Below are positions 1 to 4,243 of a DNA stretch of 6,685 bases, in pieces (the first letter of the stretch is position 1; the number at the start of each line of letters is the position of its first letter). This DNA is from an uncultured Opitutia bacterium (lineage in GTDB: Bacteria; Verrucomicrobiota; Verrucomicrobiia; Opitutales; UBA953): positions 1 through 6,685 of the forward strand of contig CAIYUD010000008.1 in assembly GCA_903929325.1 (NCBI GenBank), in the 5' to 3' direction. A program made the translations under genes and the position numbers. The notes under the pieces were generated by a model. It saw only the letters and a program-made list of their open reading frames with translations. It had not been told where the DNA came from and did not search any database.

Positions 1-38
1 CGGAGTCGACCGAGCTCATCGATGCCTTCAACCGCTGA
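1..38 (+). CDS. C-terminal tail of an unidentified upstream gene (partial)
   Basis: Reading from base 3, the + strand encodes ESTELIDAFNR followed by TGA. This is the most protein-like of the three forward frames here: the other two run on past the stop into arginine- and serine-rich sequence typical of non-coding frames. With only eleven residues visible, the product cannot be identified. If real, the gene lies in the same direction as the following isomerase-like gene with a gap of about 99 bases, so it could belong to the same transcription unit. Confidence 0.4.
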   Translation, partial: ESTELIDAFNR

Positions 39-48
39 AAGGGTTGAA
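27..48 (+). other. Perfect 7-bp inverted repeat overlapping the upstream stop codon
   Basis: TTCAACC (27-33) and GGTTGAA (42-48) are exact reverse complements separated by an 8-base loop, and the TGA stop lies in the loop. No run of T follows, so this is not a canonical intrinsic terminator. It could be a weak 3'-end hairpin or chance. The rest of the gap up to base 137 shows no convincing promoter. Confidence 0.25.
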
Positions 49-137
49 TCGCAGTCTAAAAGCAGAAGCCGAGTGGCCATGAGTTAAAAGAGCAGTAGGA
101 GCGGGTAGGGAGCAAGCGGGAAGCGGTTGGGTCCAGG

Positions 138-986
138 TTGACCCCTAGCCTAAGTCGGTTATCTCTGCCTATACCTGTGAGGCCGTGCGTCCTACATTTT
201 TTAACGGTACCTGACCTGAGCCCAGTCGAGGCCATCCATGTCGCCGCGGATACTGGTTATCCCTTTGTCAGCTTACGGCTACAGACGCCGAATCCTGCCG
301 ACGTTGCTTTACCCCTTTTGCAGGATGATGCGCTCGCGCGTGAAGTGGCAGAAGCATCTCGTAGCACAGGGGTGGGCATCGCTGAGGTGGACATCCTTCG
401 CTTGCCCGCGGATGCAAAGGCTGACGGCCTTGTGCGTTTTATCGATCGTGCAGCGAGTCTCGGGGCAAAACACTTAGTCGCTGTAGGCCTCGATAATGAT
501 GAGAATAAACTAACAGAGATTTTTGCTCAGGCGTGTCGCTTGGCTGCGCCGCTCGGCATGACAGTTAACCTCGAACCGATTTCTTGGAATGCAATCAGTT
601 CATTAACTCAAGCGCAGCGTATTGTGAATGCAGCAGGTCAGTCCAACGGCGGCGTCTTAATTGATGCGCTCCATTTTCATCGGATGGGTGAATCGATCGA
701 TGACTTGAAGACAATAGCACCTGAGCGGTTTAATATTTTCCATCTTTGCGATGCGCCCTTATTAAGTCCTGTCGGTGTAGATGCCTTGCGGGTCGAGGCT
801 CGCACGGCACGCCAGATGCCTGGCGAAGGTCAGCTCAAACTGACACCCTTGCTCACGTCGCTACCATTGCATACGTTGGTCAGCGTCGAAGTGCCTAATC
901 AAAAACTTCTCAAAGAATTTACACCGAAGCAACGGGCGGTGATGGCCTTAAAAGCCACCCATCTGCTCTTCAAAGATTGCATTTAA
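138..986 (+). CDS. Sugar phosphate isomerase/epimerase-like TIM-barrel protein
   Basis: This 282-residue cytoplasmic protein belongs to the xylose-isomerase-like TIM-barrel (AP endonuclease 2) superfamily, which includes hydroxypyruvate isomerase, inosose dehydratase and 3-dehydroshikimate dehydratase. The superfamily's divalent-metal set can be placed as E146 (NLEPISW), D176 with H179 (LIDALHFHR), H202 (FHLCDA) and E251 (VSVEVPN). A PGEG motif at 228-231 before the last strands is also familiar. Length is normal and the frame is unbroken. Start choice is uncertain. TTG at 138 is the most upstream option after an in-frame stop at 96-98, with only a loose GGGAAG about 14 bases before it. GTG at 177 would remove 13 residues and still keep the first strand (CVLHFLTV). 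The gene leads a compact run with two methyltransferases, so a role in modifying or breaking down a small molecule is plausible. The exact reaction is unknown; I am confident of the fold, not of the substrate. Confidence 0.85.
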   Translation: MTPSLSRLSLPIPVRPCVLHFLTVPDLSPVEAIHVAADTGYPFVSLRLQTPNPADVALPLLQDDALAREVAEASRSTGVGIAEVDILRLPADAKADGLVRFIDRAASLGAKHLVAVGLDNDENKLTEIFAQACRLAAPLGMTVNLEPISWNAISSLTQAQRIVNAAGQSNGGVLIDALHFHRMGESIDDLKTIAPERFNIFHLCDAPLLSPVGVDALRVEARTARQMPGEGQLKLTPLLTSLPLHTLVSVEVPNQKLLKEFTPKQRAVMALKATHLLFKDCI

Positions 987-1016
987 GGCGTCTCTAAATG
1001 TTTACTCACGGCGTCC

Positions 1017-1850
1017 GTGAGCTCACCTGCTTCTCCCAATCATTGGCGCACCATTGCACTTCGTTGGGCAGAAATCGGAGCACCCCTTCGGCCGGTTGCT
1101 GAAGACGTCAAGTTTGTCGCAGACGAAGCTTTGGCTTGGACGAAAAATAACGGCCGTGCACCGCGCGCGTTGATCCTCGGTGTAACTCCCGAGCTCTGTC
1201 GGCTCGATTGGCCAAAGGGAACTTCCGTTTGTGCGGTCGATCAGTCACCTGATATGATCCGGGCGGTGTGGCCAGGAGATCCTGCCCAAGTGACGACGTC
1301 GAACTGGCTTGATGTGGGCAGCGTCCATGCGCCGGGATCATTCGACATCGTTGTCTGTGATGGCGGTTTACATCTTTTGCCATACCCCGATGGACAATCC
1401 CGACTCTCGGAAGTCATCGCAAAGCTACTTGCTCCCAAGGGACTCGCCATTGTTCGACTCTTTGCCCTTCCGAAAGCTTCCGAAAGTATAGCTCAAGTCT
1501 TGGCGGCTTTGGCGAATGGTAAAATTACGGACATGAATCGCCTTAAACTTAGGGTAGGTATGGCGCTACAGAAAGATTCTACCACGGGCGCTTGTTTAGG
1601 TGATGTCTGGAACTGTATTGCCGCTGTTGAGCCAGACCTTGCCACTCTTGCCCAACGTCTTGGTTGGCGCCGCGAACACGCCGAGGCCTTGGTCAGTTAC
1701 CGTGAATCGTCCACCCGTTACTATTTCTCGACACCGCAAACAGCCATCGAGTGCTTGGAGTCATCTGGCCAACTTCGCTGCGTACGCACCCATCTGCCTT
1801 CGTATCCCAATTCCGAACAATTCCCGACAGTTGTCTGGGAACGTTTATGA
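1017..1850 (+). CDS. Class I SAM-dependent methyltransferase
   Basis: The 277-residue product has a Rossmann-type methyltransferase core. Motif I is the atypical ALILGVTPEL (about 51-60) in place of the usual glycine-rich loop. It is followed by the acidic strand end AVDQSPDMI (about 73-81), a motif IV-like DIVVCDGGLHLLPYPDG stretch, and a LLAPKGLAIVRLF strand as in motif VI. I recognise this as a known bacterial methyltransferase variant, but its acceptor substrate is unknown. The start is GTG, in the same reading frame as the preceding gene and 30 bases after its TAA. No other start codon occurs in frame before the conserved region, and no clear Shine-Dalgarno is seen. The closest ATG (998) is out of frame and opens only 34 codons. 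The C-terminal third (about 165-277) is less conserved in appearance and may form a substrate-binding cap. The stop overlaps the next gene's ATG, so the two are very likely co-translated. Confidence 0.82.
   Translation: MSSPASPNHWRTIALRWAEIGAPLRPVAEDVKFVADEALAWTKNNGRAPRALILGVTPELCRLDWPKGTSVCAVDQSPDMIRAVWPGDPAQVTTSNWLDVGSVHAPGSFDIVVCDGGLHLLPYPDGQSRLSEVIAKLLAPKGLAIVRLFALPKASESIAQVLAALANGKITDMNRLKLRVGMALQKDSTTGACLGDVWNCIAAVEPDLATLAQRLGWRREHAEALVSYRESSTRYYFSTPQTAIECLESSGQLRCVRTHLPSYPNSEQFPTVVWERL
1821..1841 (+). promoter_or_regulatory. Hairpin covering the weak ribosome binding site of the O-methyltransferase gene
   Basis: TTCCC (1821-1825) pairs with GGGAA (1837-1841), and GAC (1826-1828) pairs with GTC (1833-1835), leaving a single bulged T at 1836 and a 4-base loop. 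The 3' arm contains GGGA, the only Shine-Dalgarno-like bases before the ATG at 1847, with a spacing of six bases. The hairpin lies inside the end of the upstream methyltransferase gene, so ribosomes finishing that gene would open it. That would make translation of the second gene depend on the first. The pairing is visible in the sequence; the regulatory role is inferred. Confidence 0.35.
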
Positions 1851-2857
1851 AACCTTCTGATCCTATTTCTGACACTCAGCGTCTGCAGGACCTGATTCAT
1901 GGCTATCGCAGTACAGCACTGCTCTATGGCATGGTTAAACTCGGTTTACCTGAAGCCTTGGCGGCAGGACCGCGCACGGCTGCAGATTTGGCAACCTCGC
2001 TCAAACTCCATGAGGCCTCGCTGCATCGATTTCTTAGAGGTTTAGTTGTTATGGGCGTCCTCAGTGATCTGACAGGTGGACGTGTTGAACTGACCGCTAT
2101 GGGTCGATTGATACTCTCGCCCGGTATTGCAGCTCACTTAATTGTTAGCGTTGAATCCCATTTACCCGCATGGAATGGATTAGCACATAGCGTGCAGACA
2201 GGCGAAAAGGCGTTTGATAAAATTTTCGGTATGACCACTTGGGAGCACCGCGAAGGTAACCCTGGGCTCAATCTGGCTTTTAATACTTGGATAGGGAGTG
2301 CCACGGCTGATGGCATGAAAGACATCGTCGACGCGCTTTCCTTGCCCGCAGCGGGCGTGATTGCGGATGTCGGCGGCGGCAATGGCACACTTTTGGCAGC
2401 GATCCTCCTCCGTTGCCCAGCTTTAAAAGGCATTCTGGCCGAACAACCGCACCTTTTGGAACAAGTTAAACAAACGTTTAGCCATGCAGGTCTTTTGGAG
2501 CGCGCGACTTTTACCGCCTGCAATTTCTTTAATCCTCTATCTTTTTCAGCCGACGCGATTGTGCTGAAGAGTGTTCTCCATGACTGGGATGATGAGGCTT
2601 GCGTGAAGATTCTTGGGCATTGTCGCCAGGCTTTGCGACCCCAAGGGCACATCTTTATCGTCGAACGTTTGCTCCCTGTAAAAATCTCCGACAAACCTTA
2701 TACCATTCTGTTAGACTTGCAGATGATGGCGGTGACAGGCGGGCAGGAGCGAACTGAACGTACTTACGGTGCTTTGCTACAGTCTGCGGGCTTACGGCTT
2801 GATTCTGTTAAACAGACGCAAGTTGGCTTTGCCGTTTTATCTGCATCAGCTCGTTAA
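1847..2857 (+). CDS. Family-2 (plant/HIOMT-type) SAM-dependent O-methyltransferase
   Basis: The 336-residue protein has the two-part layout of acetylserotonin/hydroxyneurosporene/plant-type O-methyltransferases. An N-terminal winged-helix dimerisation domain spans about 15-95 (GLPEALAAGPRTAADLA). The SAM-binding core follows, with motif I VIADVGGGNGTLLA (171-184), an acidic residue after strand 2 (E199, where D is usual), and KSVLHDWDDE (241-250). H245 in that motif matches the catalytic base of the plant enzymes. GGQERTERTYGALLQSAGL near the C-terminus is also typical. All key residues are present, so the enzyme is probably active on a hydroxyl group of an aromatic or other small molecule. 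The acceptor is unknown. The ATG overlaps the preceding stop as ATGA; the frame is open for a further 96 bases upstream, but that stretch lies wholly within the preceding gene and lacks family features. It is the last gene of the tight run, with 85 bases before the next. Confidence 0.9.
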   Translation: MKPSDPISDTQRLQDLIHGYRSTALLYGMVKLGLPEALAAGPRTAADLATSLKLHEASLHRFLRGLVVMGVLSDLTGGRVELTAMGRLILSPGIAAHLIVSVESHLPAWNGLAHSVQTGEKAFDKIFGMTTWEHREGNPGLNLAFNTWIGSATADGMKDIVDALSLPAAGVIADVGGGNGTLLAAILLRCPALKGILAEQPHLLEQVKQTFSHAGLLERATFTACNFFNPLSFSADAIVLKSVLHDWDDEACVKILGHCRQALRPQGHIFIVERLLPVKISDKPYTILLDLQMMAVTGGQERTERTYGALLQSAGLRLDSVKQTQVGFAVLSASAR

Positions 2858-2873
2858 TTTTTTGAATAAAGTG

Positions 2874-2899
2874 TAACCCGCTTGCCCTTGCCGGGGTTA
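2874..2899 (+). other. Inverted repeat in the gap after the O-methyltransferase gene
   Basis: TAACCC (2874-2879) and GGGTTA (2894-2899) form a perfect 6-bp stem around a 14-base loop. It lies 16 bases after the O-methyltransferase stop. No T-run follows, so it is at best a weak terminator. The T-run at 2858-2863 precedes the stem and so does not fit an intrinsic terminator. Confidence 0.25.
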
Positions 2900-2903
2900 G
2901 ACT

Positions 2904-2930
2904 GATGCAGGGTTTCGGAGTCCTGCCATC
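2904..2930 (+). promoter_or_regulatory. Bulged hairpin just upstream of the di-heme protein gene
   Basis: GATGCAGG (2904-2911) pairs with CCTGC (2922-2926) and ATC (2928-2930), giving eight pairs with one bulged C at 2927 and a loop of about 10 bases. It ends 12 bases before the ATG of the di-heme gene, and the stretch in between (CTACTAAATACC) has no Shine-Dalgarno. It follows closely on the preceding inverted repeat, so the leader could hold two adjacent stems. A role in mRNA stability or translation control is possible but unproven. Confidence 0.3.
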
Positions 2931-2942
2931 CTACTAAATACC

Positions 2943-4238
2943 ATGCACCTCAATCGATTGCTGAGTTTATGTGTTGTTTCATTGGTTTTGAATGCCGCCT
3001 CAGGCGTGAACCCGCCCCCTCCAGGCCCTCCCGGACGTCCTCAGCCCCCGGGCTCAGCTATAAACGATCCGAGCGTATTACCCAAGCAGCCCTCGGTACG
3101 TGTTGAGCCGACTCGGCATACACCCATGCCATCGGTAGACCCCATGCGTCCGCAGATTGGGCAGCCATTGCCTGGGTTAACAACCGATCAGCTTAATCTC
3201 TTTTTGGATGGCCTCGAGGATTTCGAGAAGGTTGAGGATGTCGCCGGCGGTCTTGGGCCTACCTTTAACAACACCTCGTGCGTAAGTTGTCACTCTGCCC
3301 CTGTTGCGGGTGGCGCGAGCACGACCAATGTGGTGCGCTTCGGGCGTGTCACGGGTACGACCTTTGATGCATTGGAGTCACTCGGAGGTACGCTTTTACA
3401 GAGCCAAGCCATTCTACCTGAGGCCCAGGAGTTTGTGCCAACACAGGCCAACGTGGTTATTAACCGTAACTCTACGCCGCTCTTCGGACTTGGCCTGATC
3501 GACGCAATTCCTGATGCAGCGATTTTGGCCAACGTACGCACCGTGCCTGTCGATGGCGTTCTTGGTAAAGCAGCGAGTGTAACCGATGTCGTTAGTGGGA
3601 AAACTCGCATCGGCCGCTTCGGCTGGAAGTCCCAACAGGCAACACTCTTGGGTTTTGCTGCGGATGCATACCTCAATGAAATGGGCGTCACCAACCGTTA
3701 TTTCCCTAACGAAAATGCGCCGAATGGAAACGCCGTCGCTTTAGCTCATACAGATATGATTGCTGATCCTGAAGACGCACCAGCGACGGGTTTGGCTGAC
3801 TTCGAAAAAGTCGCTAACTTCATGCGTTACTTGGCGCCTGCGCCAGTTGCGCCCCTTACGCCTTCAGCGGCGACTGGGCAAAAACTCTTCACGTCAATGG
3901 GCTGTGCGCTCTGCCACGTCCCTGCGTTGTCGACTGGCCCAAGTGCAGACCCAGCGTTCAATCGTAAGCCCGTAAAGTTATTCTCAGACCTATTGCTCCA
4001 CGACATGGGCACTTTGGGCGACGGGATTGTGCAAGGTCCTGCTGGCGCGCGCGAGATGCGTACGTCGCCACTGTGGGGACTGCGCTTTAGTGCACCTTAT
4101 CTGCATGACGGACGTGCACTCACCGTCGACCAAGCAATTCGAGCCCATGATGGCGAAGGCAAGGTCTCGCGTGACCGCTACATTAAGTTGACCCCTGTCC
4201 AGCAGTCGCAGTTACGCGATTACTTGCTCAGCCTGTAA
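2943..4238 (+). CDS. Exported di-heme c-type protein, DUF1111/DHOR (thiol oxidoreductase-like) family
   Basis: This 431-residue protein carries an N-terminal export signal (LLSLCVVSLVLNAASG, hydrophobic, about 6-21) followed by a proline/glycine linker (PPPPGPPGRPQPPG, 24-37). Two CXXCH haem-attachment sites are present: CVSCH at 113-117 and CALCH at 321-325. Family landmarks occur in the expected order: GLGPTFNNTSC, STPLFGLGLIDAIPD, IGRFGWKSQQATLL, LLHDMG (352-356), SPLWGLRFSAPYLHDGRAL. Length is usual for the family. The protein should lie in the periplasm or outside the cytoplasmic membrane with both haems covalently bound, acting in electron transfer or a redox reaction. The physiological reaction of the family is poorly defined; it is distantly related to di-haem peroxidase/MauG proteins. 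No lipobox cysteine follows the signal, so it appears soluble. ATG at 2943 is chosen because it gives a complete signal peptide. The gene ends five bases from a convergent gene. Confidence 0.92.
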   Translation: MHLNRLLSLCVVSLVLNAASGVNPPPPGPPGRPQPPGSAINDPSVLPKQPSVRVEPTRHTPMPSVDPMRPQIGQPLPGLTTDQLNLFLDGLEDFEKVEDVAGGLGPTFNNTSCVSCHSAPVAGGASTTNVVRFGRVTGTTFDALESLGGTLLQSQAILPEAQEFVPTQANVVINRNSTPLFGLGLIDAIPDAAILANVRTVPVDGVLGKAASVTDVVSGKTRIGRFGWKSQQATLLGFAADAYLNEMGVTNRYFPNENAPNGNAVALAHTDMIADPEDAPATGLADFEKVANFMRYLAPAPVAPLTPSAATGQKLFTSMGCALCHVPALSTGPSADPAFNRKPVKLFSDLLLHDMGTLGDGIVQGPAGAREMRTSPLWGLRFSAPYLHDGRALTVDQAIRAHDGEGKVSRDRYIKLTPVQQSQLRDYLLSL

Positions 4239-4243
4239 GAAGG

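Noticed and set aside
998..1102. ATG-initiated 34-codon frame between the first two genes
   Set aside because: It ends early inside the methyltransferase gene in another frame and looks unlike a protein; it is not a better start for the gene.
1751..1846. In-frame upstream extension of the O-methyltransferase from an earlier ATG
   Set aside because: It lies entirely inside the preceding methyltransferase gene, its residues do not resemble the family N-terminus, and ATG 1847 overlaps the stop in a normal operon arrangement.
2134..2694. 186-codon reverse-strand frame opposite the O-methyltransferase
   Set aside because: The translation is rich in Arg, Lys, Ser and Cys without any domain, and the opposite strand encodes a protein with all family motifs; it is a shadow.
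2858..2863. Run of six T after the O-methyltransferase stop as an intrinsic terminator
   Set aside because: No GC-rich stem precedes it, and the nearby inverted repeats lie downstream rather than upstream.
2943..2972. Lipoprotein signal on the di-heme protein (LLSLC)
   Set aside because: The residue before the cysteine is Leu rather than Gly, Ala or Ser, and the cysteine lies in the middle of the hydrophobic core, so an ordinary signal peptide fits better.
3290..3694. 134-codon reverse-strand frame opposite the di-heme protein
   Set aside because: No recognisable domain, and the forward frame carries the conserved DUF1111 landmarks across the same bases.
2943..4238. Classical bacterial di-haem cytochrome c peroxidase or MauG
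   Set aside because: Two CXXCH motifs are shared, but the order of landmarks (GLGPTFNNTSC, FGLGLIDAIPD, GRFGWKSQQ, LLHDMG, YLHDGR) matches DUF1111/DHOR proteins.
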